The translations under genes were made by a program, and so were the position numbers. From Nitrospira sp. (GTDB taxonomy: Bacteria > Nitrospirota > Nitrospiria > Nitrospirales > Nitrospiraceae), in the NCBI GenBank assembly GCA_020697375.1, contig JAJFBJ010000015.1:12671-76670 (forward strand): a stretch of 64,000 bases of DNA, given 5' to 3'. Numbering within the stretch: position 1 is the first letter of the stretch; every line of letters starts with the position of its first letter. This document shows positions 29,295-37,884 of the stretch, one piece after another. The notes beneath the pieces were generated by a model. It did no database searches. It was given only the letters and a program-made list of their open reading frames with translations, and had not been told where the DNA came from.

Positions 29295-29684
29295 TCACGA
29301 AGGGGCGTGCTTGCGAAAGAACTTTGCGATTGTGTCTTTTCCAGTCTGGCCTTGAGCAGTCTCCAACACAATCGATTCAAAATCCGGCTCACCGGCTTCC
29401 AGCGTGAGCCCGTTGAGCTTCAGGAACACGAACGCAGCCATTGATCCAGTTCGCTTGTTGCCATCGAGGAACGGATGGTTTTGAACGATATGATAAAGAT
29501 AGGCCGCGGCCATTTCGAATAGGTCGGCATGGAGATACTGACCGCCAAAACCGGCCTCCGGCATGCCGAGCGCAGACTGCAGCAGTTCAACGTCGCGGAG
29601 GCCGAGGTTCCCTCCGTATCGTTGAATTTGGTCTGCATGGATCTCGATGACGTCTTCTATCGAGAGGAACCGTAGACCAACCAT
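29295..29684 (-). CDS. doc: Doc/Fic family toxin
   Basis: A 129-residue single-domain Fic-fold protein. The catalytic motif HPFLDGNKR spans residues 70-78, matching the HxFx[DN][AG]NKR of Doc. P1 Doc inactivates EF-Tu by phosphorylation. The preceding LRDVELLQSALGMPEAGFGG is also typical of the Doc subfamily. It lies 3 bases downstream of an AbrB-type gene, the expected antitoxin-then-toxin order. The usual Doc partner is Phd, so the AbrB pairing is a variant. The 280 bases on its far side hold only a possible short coding remnant. Confidence 0.92.
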   Translation of the reverse strand: MVGLRFLSIEDVIEIHADQIQRYGGNLGLRDVELLQSALGMPEAGFGGQYLHADLFEMAAAYLYHIVQNHPFLDGNKRTGSMAAFVFLKLNGLTLEAGEPDFESIVLETAQGQTGKDTIAKFFRKHAPS

Positions 29685-29687
29685 CGG

Positions 29688-29912
29688 TTACGCCAGTCTT
29701 TTCAGCATCTTTCCATATCTGCGGTTGCCATCCTCTAGCGCCGCACGGAACTTCTTCTGCCGCGCGGCATCCTGAGCCGGCGTCACGATGAGGCACTTCC
29801 CGTCCGTTTTGATATTGAGCGGCGTCTCTGCGTCGATCTCCAGCAAATCGAGCACCCCGCGATCGATTATGAGAGCCAGGCTATTGCCGTGCTTGGTCAG
29901 CTTTTTGATCAT
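29688..29912 (-). CDS. AbrB/SpoVT-type antitoxin
   Basis: A 74-residue protein beginning MIKKLTKHGNSLALIID, the swapped-hairpin AbrB DNA-binding fold found in MazE-like and other antitoxins. It is followed by LEIDAETPLNIKTDGKCLIV and a basic helical tail that could bind the toxin. The ATG at 29912 starts exactly at the fold; a longer reading to 29948 is less likely. It would repress its own promoter and neutralise the Doc-like toxin. The pair lies beside a frameshifted nuclease-like gene in a compositionally distinct island. Confidence 0.88.
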   Translation of the reverse strand: MIKKLTKHGNSLALIIDRGVLDLLEIDAETPLNIKTDGKCLIVTPAQDAARQKKFRAALEDGNRRYGKMLKRLA

Positions 29913-30085
29913 GTGCGCATCTCCCATGGTACTACAATGTGTATCCATCCTATCACCATGTGTCGATGGGGTAAAGCCTGCTCAGGCAAGTCTGACTGAT
30001 CACGAGATGGCTGACCAGTTGCCCTCGAATCCGCACAACCTCTCACCCAGTTTGCTTCCTCCATCCATTCCGTAGATCATAGCCC

Positions 30086-31093
30086 ATGCGTCTGCTCAAG
30101 TGGCTGTTCGTTGTGCTCATTCTCCTGGTCATAGCCGGAGCAAGCTATCAATTCGCCGGCATGATGCTCGACCGGAAGCACTACCCGCCCCCTGGGAGGT
30201 TGATCGACGTTGATGGTCACCGACTCCATATTCTTTGCACCGGCGAGGGAAGCCCGACCGTCGTACTGGAGGCCGCAGCGCCGGGCTGGTCACTCTATTG
30301 GAGTCTGGTACAGCCTGAGGTGGCCCGTGTTACAAGGGTCTGCGCCTATGATCGTGCCGGTTTCGGGTGGAGTGAGCCCGGTCCTTTGCCCCGCACCGGA
30401 GCACGGATGGCGCGAGAGCTCCACACTTTACTTGATCGCGCTGGAATCTCCGGGCCCTATGTTCTTGCGGGGCATTCGCTCGGCGGATTCATCGTCCGGC
30501 TCTACCGCGAACAACATCCCGATGAAGTCGTCGGCATGTTGTTGGTGGATGCAGGCCATGAGATGGAATTACACCAACCTGAATTCAGGGCATTCGTGAA
30601 GGCCGGCAAGCAGGCTCTCCCTGTCATTCGTGCGATGACAGTCCTGGGCATCCTGCGACTCTTCGCGTCATTCGATATGCTGCCTCCGTTTTTAGTCGAG
30701 CAGGAGGAGAAAGTGCCTGAAAAGATTCGTCCGATGCTCCGCGCCGGCTGGTTACGAACCAGCTACAGCGCCGCTCTAGCCGAGGAGGCGGGGGTCTTGG
30801 ACGAGACACTGACACAGGTGAAGCGATCGCCCTCGCTCGGCAATCTGCCTCTGGTCGTGCTGACCGCTACCGGTCCTGTGTGGTGGCCGGACATGCCGGG
30901 TGATGTGAATCCAGATAAATTTCGGCGGATGTGGCTGGAACTCCAACAGGATTTAACGAAGCTTTCTTCTCAAAGCCGCCAGATGTTCGCCGACCAGAGC
31001 ACGCACTTCATCCAGTTCGATCAGCCTGATCTCGTCATCGACGCGATCCGTCAAATCATCGACATCACGCGCAGAACATCTGCCATTCAATAG
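30086..31093 (+). CDS. Membrane-anchored alpha/beta hydrolase
   Basis: 335 residues. An N-terminal hydrophobic helix (residues 4-26) is followed by an alpha/beta hydrolase domain. An oxyanion-type segment lies at VVLEAAAPGWSLYW, a YDRAGFGWSEPGP block follows, and the nucleophile elbow reads LAGHSLGGFIVRLY. The catalytic histidine is probably in DQSTHFIQFDQPDLV near the C-terminus. This matches uncharacterised hydrolases found in many soil bacteria. The substrate is unknown. It converges on the glycosyltransferase gene ending at 31140. Confidence 0.87.
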   Translation: MRLLKWLFVVLILLVIAGASYQFAGMMLDRKHYPPPGRLIDVDGHRLHILCTGEGSPTVVLEAAAPGWSLYWSLVQPEVARVTRVCAYDRAGFGWSEPGPLPRTGARMARELHTLLDRAGISGPYVLAGHSLGGFIVRLYREQHPDEVVGMLLVDAGHEMELHQPEFRAFVKAGKQALPVIRAMTVLGILRLFASFDMLPPFLVEQEEKVPEKIRPMLRAGWLRTSYSAALAEEAGVLDETLTQVKRSPSLGNLPLVVLTATGPVWWPDMPGDVNPDKFRRMWLELQQDLTKLSSQSRQMFADQSTHFIQFDQPDLVIDAIRQIIDITRRTSAIQ

Positions 31094-31139
31094 ATGCCGC
31101 CATGCCCATCCTGATAGAACCGCTGCCGCGGCACCTTCT

Positions 31140-32717
31140 CTAAGGACGGACCGGCTCATAAACTTGGTAGCGCCCGATAGTTTTGACGAGCCGCACATGG
31201 TTCTGCTCGATCAGGGGCTTGTAAAATCCAGCCCACCTGCCGAAATCACCGACCACGATGTAGTCTGGACGAGCCGCCAGAGGGTCGTATGTAACCGTCC
31301 GTGTTCGATCCAGCTCATGCGAAAACACTTCAACGAGGATCCTAGGCGGAGCATAGGTATAGGCGCGATTGAGAAACAGAAACAGCTCGCTGTCATACGT
31401 CTCGATCAGAGCGGCCGGTGAGGTCGCCGTATTCAGATAGTGCGTGACGGCGAAGAGGTCTCGATCATCTTCGCGCGATCTGAACGCGTACCGTTCCTGA
31501 CTCGCCGTCCAGCCCATAACGCACAGGAGGATAACAACTATCGCCGCCTTGCCTCCGTCACCGGCGGCTAGCTTGTTGCGTACGAGGTTCGACAGGGCTC
31601 TCCTCAGGAACTTCAGGTCGAATCCCCCGGTGAAGTCATAAAAAAATGCCGCGGTGAAGGGAGCGGCGAGGAACAAGCCCGGCAAGGCATAACGAGGCTC
31701 TCCGGCACAAAGGAAGGCAAACCAGGCCAGCCAACTTCCGGCCAGCAGCAGAAGCATCGTCCGGACCGTTCCTTCTTGGGTGGTTCTATGGTCGGATTCA
31801 GTCTTCCGCCGGAGACGCCAAGCGGCATACGCCAAACCGATCGGATACTCCGGCCAGGAGACGAACAGGTACGAAATCGTCTCCGCGCGGATCGAAGGCA
31901 CCAAAACCAGCGCGATCGCCTCTGTCATGCCGGGCACCGGCGGATGCGGAATGGTGTGTCCTGCCAACAACAGATCCTTCACCACAAGAAGGAGTCGGTA
32001 TCCCACCCAGGATCCGATGAGGGCCATGATTAAGCGGCGAACGGTCAGCCAGTCTCGCTGCACGGCGCCCAGCACCATCGCCCCTGCGAGAGAGAGCACG
32101 AGAAACGGGGCCAATTGCGCTTTGGTCATCCAAGCGACCGACCAACAAGCGACTGCGGCGGCCAACCATCGCCGCTGATCGCTTCGCAGATAACAGGCGT
32201 ATCCGGCCAATAAGAAACACAACATGGGCATTTCGCCCATCACCTGGCGACCGATATACAACGGGTGGATCGACCATTTGAGCGGAATGAGAATCAGGAG
32301 TGCAAGGGTGGCAAAGGCCACAGGCCGGCTGTAGATGCGACGCGTGACAACGTACAACAGCAGGAATGCGCCGTACGTATACAGCAGACCGACCATTCTG
32401 GCCTGCCATATGCCGATGCCGAACAATTTGAAACTGGCGGCGACCGACGCCACCATAGGGAAATGCGCCGCCAACGCCGGCGGAGCCGGCTCGCCGCGCA
32501 GCAGGCAGCCATAATGACCCGACTCTACCCAGGTGCGCGCGGCACACACAGTCCAACCCTCATCGAACCAGAGCGGGGGAAAGCTTTCGAGGTGAACCAG
32601 TCCGCTGCCGAGCACAATGAGAAACAACACGCCGGCCACGATGAAGTCCGTCGCGGTGGACGTGCGCTCAATCCGTTTTGTGATTGTATGTGAGCCTGTC
32701 GTTACAGAAAGGTCCAT
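31140..32717 (-). CDS. GT-C type membrane glycosyltransferase
   Basis: 525 residues with about ten transmembrane helices. The first extracytoplasmic loop carries PPLWFDEGWTVCAAR, the acidic motif of the PMT/ArnT-like GT-C superfamily (GT39/GT83) that uses polyprenyl-phosphate sugars. GEPRYALPGLFLAAPF and a C-terminal soluble domain with DYIVVGDFGRW follow. It would add a sugar on the periplasmic side of the membrane. It is the last gene of the long glycan/phosphonate gene set on this strand, with a gap of about 190 bases after the LarA-like gene. No acceptor can be inferred. Confidence 0.82.
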   Translation of the reverse strand: MDLSVTTGSHTITKRIERTSTATDFIVAGVLFLIVLGSGLVHLESFPPLWFDEGWTVCAARTWVESGHYGCLLRGEPAPPALAAHFPMVASVAASFKLFGIGIWQARMVGLLYTYGAFLLLYVVTRRIYSRPVAFATLALLILIPLKWSIHPLYIGRQVMGEMPMLCFLLAGYACYLRSDQRRWLAAAVACWSVAWMTKAQLAPFLVLSLAGAMVLGAVQRDWLTVRRLIMALIGSWVGYRLLLVVKDLLLAGHTIPHPPVPGMTEAIALVLVPSIRAETISYLFVSWPEYPIGLAYAAWRLRRKTESDHRTTQEGTVRTMLLLLAGSWLAWFAFLCAGEPRYALPGLFLAAPFTAAFFYDFTGGFDLKFLRRALSNLVRNKLAAGDGGKAAIVVILLCVMGWTASQERYAFRSREDDRDLFAVTHYLNTATSPAALIETYDSELFLFLNRAYTYAPPRILVEVFSHELDRTRTVTYDPLAARPDYIVVGDFGRWAGFYKPLIEQNHVRLVKTIGRYQVYEPVRP

Positions 32718-32905
32718 GCGGCAGAAATCTCCAATGACGCCGTTGCCGGACGAGAGTCATGCAGCTCGATAGGTATAGGCCATAATGTTCTGGAGGCCGG
32801 CCCAGGCCCGCTCGTCTGCGATCTTTGGTGGATCGATGAGTAAGTTTTCACTCGCTTCAGTTGCCCTGTGACAAATCAATGATCGTGCGCCACCTGTCCC
32901 TCTGC

Positions 32906-34240
32906 TTATACCGATGCAGACAGCCGTTCGAGGGCCTCTGCGTTCGGTTCTATGCCCTGTGCCTGTTTTGTCCCATCGGGAATGAGAAACGGCGCACATC
33001 GGTAGACTGCCACGGTCACCGGACCGTCTCCATGGAGCGCACGCAATGCAGCCTGCAAGCTCGGCCAATCACCGAACCATTGAGCATTCGGAAAGAGACC
33101 ATGCAAATCCCTTGGTTTCAAGCCTGGTGACAGGACCATCATGTGATGCTGCTTCTGGCGGACCAACTTGGCCACCGTCATGACTTTCTCGAAGGGACGA
33201 TCGAGGTCGGCAAGCCGAAAGTTCCTGATGCGCCGGGCGATGCGTGACCAGAGCGGGCTTGCCACAGGGAACAACTCATGGGTACCCAAACCAAGGGGGC
33301 AAGCGGCAATTACCACTCTGGATGCTGCGCCGGCAGCGCGTTCTATCGGCCACAGGCCTCGATCCTGCGCGAACTGCCAACTGGTATCGAAAGGGTACAT
33401 ATCGGCCACCACAATATCTGCCTGGGGCGGCAGGGCCACCCCATACATGCTCCGGGCCGCGCGGACTCCTTCTTCATGCGCCGCGACGACATCACCGGCG
33501 AACAGTCCGTTGATTTGCCGTCGCTGATTGAGCGTGACATTCGCGATAAAATCGAGACCCACTTTCCTCGCCACGGCGACCATATCCTGCCGCAGCTCCG
33601 TGTGGATCGAGCCGCCGCGTTCACGGGACCCGCGAAGATAATCGTGCATCATCCGCGTCGTCTCAACACCACAGACCGCTGGAAGAATGATCTTGGCGCC
33701 GCCTGAATATCCGGCGACAGGATGGGGATAGATGCATCCGATTCCGATCTTGAGGTCACATTCCATCACGAGACGATTGATTCGAAGCGGCAAGCCGCCC
33801 GGAGACTTGCCGAGATCCACCAGCTCACCGCGGCTATCATGGGCCGTGACCCTGATCGCGGGCGAAAGGCCGGTTCCCACTTTTTTCGCCATGTCCTCGA
33901 CTGTAGCGGGGGGATGTGTGCCTCCCGCGAGCAGGACAGTGATCGCCCGTTCAGACATGCCGCCCCGCGCCAACTCTTCAATGAGCAGTGGAAGAAGATC
34001 GGCGGCGGGGGTCGGCCTCGTGAGGTCGTCTACCACGATGACGGCCTTCGTTTTGGCTTTTGCGATCTCGGAGAGTCGCGGAGCTCCAATCGGCCGGCTC
34101 AGCTTCTCGCGCATGGCATCTGCAGTCAGCGCCGGCCGTTCCTGAGGACCAACCTCGACAATGCGCCAGGAGGGAGGAAAGTCGATTGCCAGGGTTTCAT
34201 CTCCGAACCAGGCTTTCGTGCGTAGATGCAACTTGCTCAT
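32906..34240 (-). CDS. LarA-family (nickel-pincer racemase-like) protein
   Basis: 444 residues of the LarA/DUF2088 superfamily. LarA is lactate racemase with a nickel-pincer nucleotide cofactor covalently tied to a lysine. Here the key residues are kept at near-identical spacing: H109 (in GGTHPP), H173 and K183 (in PHPVAGYSGGAK) and H199 (in TTRMMH). They correspond to LarA H108, H174, K184 and H200. The protein is therefore probably active and cofactor-bound. The cofactor genes larB, larC and larE are not in the window. The 4-base overlap with a GT2 gene places it in a glycan operon, so its substrate is more likely a hydroxy acid or sugar acid of that pathway than lactate. That last point is inference. 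Confidence 0.85.
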   Translation of the reverse strand: MSKLHLRTKAWFGDETLAIDFPPSWRIVEVGPQERPALTADAMREKLSRPIGAPRLSEIAKAKTKAVIVVDDLTRPTPAADLLPLLIEELARGGMSERAITVLLAGGTHPPATVEDMAKKVGTGLSPAIRVTAHDSRGELVDLGKSPGGLPLRINRLVMECDLKIGIGCIYPHPVAGYSGGAKIILPAVCGVETTRMMHDYLRGSRERGGSIHTELRQDMVAVARKVGLDFIANVTLNQRRQINGLFAGDVVAAHEEGVRAARSMYGVALPPQADIVVADMYPFDTSWQFAQDRGLWPIERAAGAASRVVIAACPLGLGTHELFPVASPLWSRIARRIRNFRLADLDRPFEKVMTVAKLVRQKQHHMMVLSPGLKPRDLHGLFPNAQWFGDWPSLQAALRALHGDGPVTVAVYRCAPFLIPDGTKQAQGIEPNAEALERLSASV

Positions 34241-35151
34241 AGTTTGGATTCCATCCTCCAGGAATTGGATGCTCTCTCAACAGACATTGGGGTCTTGGCT
34301 GTAGACGTCCGCCTGTTCTTCAATAGTTCCCAGAAAAACCCGGCGGCCTGACACTTCTCCCCACACCAAAAAATCCAGAAGTGCCGCTTCTGTTGGAATT
34401 GTCTCCATTCAAACGGCCCGAGCAATTTTTCCCACAAGGCCCTGAACCAGCGCGGATTGGCTTTCCTTCCACCGCATCCCCACAGCAGACTGTCCTGAGG
34501 GATGACGCCGCTCGCATCGGCCCGCATCGTACGAAACAGCTTTGCGATTCCCGCTCCGCGTTGGAACGCATGTCCGAAATAGCGCGACATCGTCACCTGT
34601 CGTAGATGGGTGACCGGATTGGGCACATAGACCATCGTGGCGCCATGCTTCCGCAGCCGCCAGATGAGCTCCCAATCCTCGCCTGATCCCGCAAACCAGG
34701 GATTGAACATATACCCGTCTTTCCGCTGGCAGAGAGCCAGCCAGTCCCGCCTGATCAAGAGGTTTCCGCTGTTGCCGACCAACCCGCCTGCATCGGCCTG
34801 TTCGGTCGAAGGCAAAGGAATGCGGCGACGGACCGCGTCCAACAAGGGATCGGTCTCTTGAAACGTACCTCCCGCAGCAACCGCCCGGTGACGATCGAGC
34901 GCCTCGACTAATCGCTCCAACCAATCTGGAGGCGGAATTCCATCGTCATCGACAAACGCAATCAAATCGCCCGTCGCCCTGGCAATCCCTTCATTTCTTG
35001 CCCAGGCCGCGCCGCGCCGGTGATGATCGACGACCACGATCACTTCATCCGGCGGCCTCGTCTGTATTTTCAATGCCGCTTGGCACAGGGCCAACGTCTC
35101 CCGGCCCACGGTGGGAACGATGACTGAAACGCTGTGCTGATCGAGCGGCAT
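34237..35151 (-). CDS. Family 2 glycosyltransferase
   Basis: 304 residues. The GT-A start SVSVIVPTVGRETLALC and the metal motif LIAFVDDDGIPPPDWL (DxD-like) define a GT2 inverting enzyme. GLVGNSGNLLIRRDWL and the GSGEDWELIWRLRKHGA block hold the ED catalytic region. There are no clear transmembrane helices, so it is cytoplasmic or peripheral. It overlaps the larA-like gene by 4 bases and follows the MOP flippase by 16 bases. Donor and acceptor are unknown. Confidence 0.87.
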   Translation of the reverse strand: MPLDQHSVSVIVPTVGRETLALCQAALKIQTRPPDEVIVVVDHHRRGAAWARNEGIARATGDLIAFVDDDGIPPPDWLERLVEALDRHRAVAAGGTFQETDPLLDAVRRRIPLPSTEQADAGGLVGNSGNLLIRRDWLALCQRKDGYMFNPWFAGSGEDWELIWRLRKHGATMVYVPNPVTHLRQVTMSRYFGHAFQRGAGIAKLFRTMRADASGVIPQDSLLWGCGGRKANPRWFRALWEKLLGPFEWRQFQQKRHFWIFWCGEKCQAAGFFWELLKNRRTSTAKTPMSVERASNSWRMESKL

Positions 35152-35167
35152 GCTGCTCGTCTCGCTC

Positions 35168-36712
35168 TTAATTCCACGCCAGGGACTTCAACCGAAGAAG
35201 CACGGGCCCGACGTACCGCAGAAGCGTTTCTCCCGTTCGCCGCAACGTACCGGGCAGGCTTTGCACCAACCGATCCACTTCATCGACCTGCAGAAGACCG
35301 AGCCAAAACACTCCGCACCAATAGGCGATCACGCCGGCGAGAGCCCCGACTGCGAGGGACAATATCGGTATCGACACCAAGGCCGCTGTCCCGGCAACAG
35401 CGGCGCCAGCGCCAATCAGCAGCATGATCAACTTCAGAACCGCTAATCCTTCAAAGATATGGACCTGCCGCCGACGTAACACCCAGGCGTAGCCGAACGC
35501 CACCAGCGCGAATGACGCCGAGGTGGCCACGGCAGCGCCGGAGGCTCCCCAAGTGGGAATCAAGACCCAGCACAGTCCCACGTCGGCCAAGACTGTCACG
35601 CCCATGGTTCGGATGAGATGGGCTCCGTCGCCGCCGGCTTGAATGACCGGCCACATCACACGGGCCAAGGCGTAACACAGGGCGCCCGGAACCAACAGCC
35701 GCAAGCCCACGGCGGCTTCACTGAATTGCGGCCCGAAATACAGCAGGATGATTTTGTCGCCCAATATCGAAACCAGCAGAAGCAGAAACACGGTTCCCAG
35801 CAGCACGTAGCGCATGAGCCGGCTCACCAAGCTGGTCACGTCTCCCACTCGTTGGTCGGCCCACAAGCGGGCCGTCGCTTGCAACATCACGCCCTCGACC
35901 GCAATCGGGATGAACCAGACGAATTGCGACCATTGAAGGGCCGCCGCATAGAGACCAGCTTGGGCTTCACCGGCCAGATGCCGAACCAAAATGACATCGA
36001 GCGAGCACAGGGCCATGTTCAGCACAGAGAACACCAGCGCTGAACCTCCGAATTGAAGCATTCCCCTGATAGGCAGGGGCATCGCGCGGACCGACCAATC
36101 ACAGGTCGCATCATCGAGCGCCCGTATCACTTCGCGCAGGCAGAGCAATGCGACGAACAGGTTGGCTACCAACAGTCCCGTGAAGACACCCATGACACCC
36201 ATCCCGCTCATGGCAAGCGCGACAGCCAGCATCCCGGCCATGACGACTCCAATGATGGCGGGAACAGCGGCGCGCTCTTCCAATCTGAGTCCGTACAGTA
36301 TGCCGCGCGAATAAAACCATATCTGGTCCAGCAACAGAACTGCTACGGCGACGAGGGCCATCGGAACGGCAGGCGTCCCCTGCGGCGCAGTGCTCCAAAT
36401 CAACGCTCCCACGATTGGAGCGACAGCGACAATGCCGACTCCATTGATCATGGCGCCTGCCTTGGCCACGGCTCTGCACCAGGGAATATCGTCCGATCGC
36501 TCCGCGATACGCGTCGTCATGGTCTGCATCATGCCCACATTCGCGAACTGAGAGGCGAGAAGGAGCACTGCCAGGTAATAGGCATACTGCCCATAACCAT
36601 CGATGCCGAGCAGGCGAGCCAATAGGGGCAATACCAGGGCCGCTGTCCCCAGTTTCGCGACCGACCAACCCCCGACAGAGACAATCCCTTTAGAAACCGC
36701 TTTCGCCGACAT
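35168..36712 (-). CDS. MOP-superfamily polysaccharide flippase (Wzx-like)
   Basis: 514 residues with 12-14 hydrophobic helices. The N-terminal KGIVSVGGWSVAKLG and VLPLLARLLGIDGYGQYAYY blocks are typical of PST/Wzx exporters, as is the FGGSALVFSVLNMALCSLDVILV central segment. It would translocate a lipid-linked glycan to the periplasm. Co-location with five glycosyltransferases fits an O-unit or exopolysaccharide pathway. No Wzy polymerase is evident in the window. Confidence 0.87.
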   Translation of the reverse strand: MSAKAVSKGIVSVGGWSVAKLGTAALVLPLLARLLGIDGYGQYAYYLAVLLLASQFANVGMMQTMTTRIAERSDDIPWCRAVAKAGAMINGVGIVAVAPIVGALIWSTAPQGTPAVPMALVAVAVLLLDQIWFYSRGILYGLRLEERAAVPAIIGVVMAGMLAVALAMSGMGVMGVFTGLLVANLFVALLCLREVIRALDDATCDWSVRAMPLPIRGMLQFGGSALVFSVLNMALCSLDVILVRHLAGEAQAGLYAAALQWSQFVWFIPIAVEGVMLQATARLWADQRVGDVTSLVSRLMRYVLLGTVFLLLLVSILGDKIILLYFGPQFSEAAVGLRLLVPGALCYALARVMWPVIQAGGDGAHLIRTMGVTVLADVGLCWVLIPTWGASGAAVATSASFALVAFGYAWVLRRRQVHIFEGLAVLKLIMLLIGAGAAVAGTAALVSIPILSLAVGALAGVIAYWCGVFWLGLLQVDEVDRLVQSLPGTLRRTGETLLRYVGPVLLRLKSLAWN

Positions 36713-36774
36713 GGAGGCTCCGGCCCGATTCTGAAATGGTTGGTTTGAAGCGATGGTAACGATGGAGGGTCCGA

Positions 36775-37884
36775 TCAGGCTGCAAATTTCTCATACTGTC
36801 GGCGATGGGCCGCCAGCGCCTTGGACGTTTCGTAAGTGTCGCGCACATACTCATAGGCGGCACGCCCCCTCTCCAGCGGCCTGTCCGCAAGGAGGCTTCG
36901 GATCGCGGAGGCATAGTCATCATCCCGCACCTGCTTTCCGAACCGGCTCGCAAACTGATCGGGGTCGACCCGGCTGATGATTGGGCAGCCATAGGCCGCC
37001 GCTTCCAGAAAGGTCAATGGGAGCCCCTCCCGCACCGCCGTGCTGACGAAAATCCAGGTGTCCGACAAGATGCGGTGCATGCGCTCAGGCTCGCGAAAGC
37101 GATTGATGAGCCCCGGCATCTCTAAATTGGGCACGTCACGAAAGCGCCGTCGCAGCTGGGCATCAAATCCCGATTCCGCGGATGCGCTGCCCTGCCCCAC
37201 CGCGACAAAGCGATAGTCAGGAAACTGCTGGGCCAGTTCCAGAAATATCCACGGTCGCTTGCGCTTGTCCCATCTGGCCACGAAGGTCATGGTCGGTCTC
37301 GCGCTTTTTTGAGGGAGATCCTGGGGCACATCGATGAGATTCGGCAGCAGGGTCGGCAATGTCGTCAGGCCGTACAGTCGTTTGACCTTTTCTTTCAAAA
37401 AATGCGCAGGGCAGAATACTGCGTCGGCGCGACGCACCGCCTGCCGCACGAACAATCCCGACTCGGTCAAATAATTGAAAGGAGTCATGAGGCGACGCAT
37501 CGGGGTGGCATACAGAAACTCGGTCCACCAATCACTCAACTCCCTGGGATCGCGACTGGTGACCAGATGGGTGCGGCCTGGATGGAGCAGCTGCGCAAAG
37601 TAGGTCAGGACCGTCGGGTCTTGTGAATGAAAAATATCCGCCGGTGAGGCACGAATGATTCGGCAAGCCTCCACCACATTCCGCGGCGAGAAACTCTGTA
37701 TCTCGACCCCTCCGATCGTCTCGATCGGCCGTTGTTCCTGTCGGCCGGGAACAATGACGCTGACCCGGTATCCGGAGGCCACAAGACTCTCGGCAAGCTT
37801 GCGCGACATGCTGCCAAACCCGCCATAGATTCCCCAATCGAAATACTGGCTGGTCAGGATACAGACGTGCGGATGCGGCTTCAT
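36775..37884 (-). CDS. Family 4 glycosyltransferase
   Basis: GT-B retaining enzyme of 369 residues. The N-terminal domain begins MKPHPHVCILTSQYFDWGIY with a GGFGSMSRKLAESL acceptor-side loop. The C-terminal donor domain has MTFVARWDKRKRP, IFVSTAVREGLPLTFLEAAA (the E-x7-E element) and a terminal helix. The ATG at 37884 overlaps the preceding GT4 stop by 4 bases. The longer reading to 38013 is a shadow of that gene. The donor sugar is unknown. Confidence 0.87.
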   Translation of the reverse strand: MKPHPHVCILTSQYFDWGIYGGFGSMSRKLAESLVASGYRVSVIVPGRQEQRPIETIGGVEIQSFSPRNVVEACRIIRASPADIFHSQDPTVLTYFAQLLHPGRTHLVTSRDPRELSDWWTEFLYATPMRRLMTPFNYLTESGLFVRQAVRRADAVFCPAHFLKEKVKRLYGLTTLPTLLPNLIDVPQDLPQKSARPTMTFVARWDKRKRPWIFLELAQQFPDYRFVAVGQGSASAESGFDAQLRRRFRDVPNLEMPGLINRFREPERMHRILSDTWIFVSTAVREGLPLTFLEAAAYGCPIISRVDPDQFASRFGKQVRDDDYASAIRSLLADRPLERGRAAYEYVRDTYETSKALAAHRRQYEKFAA

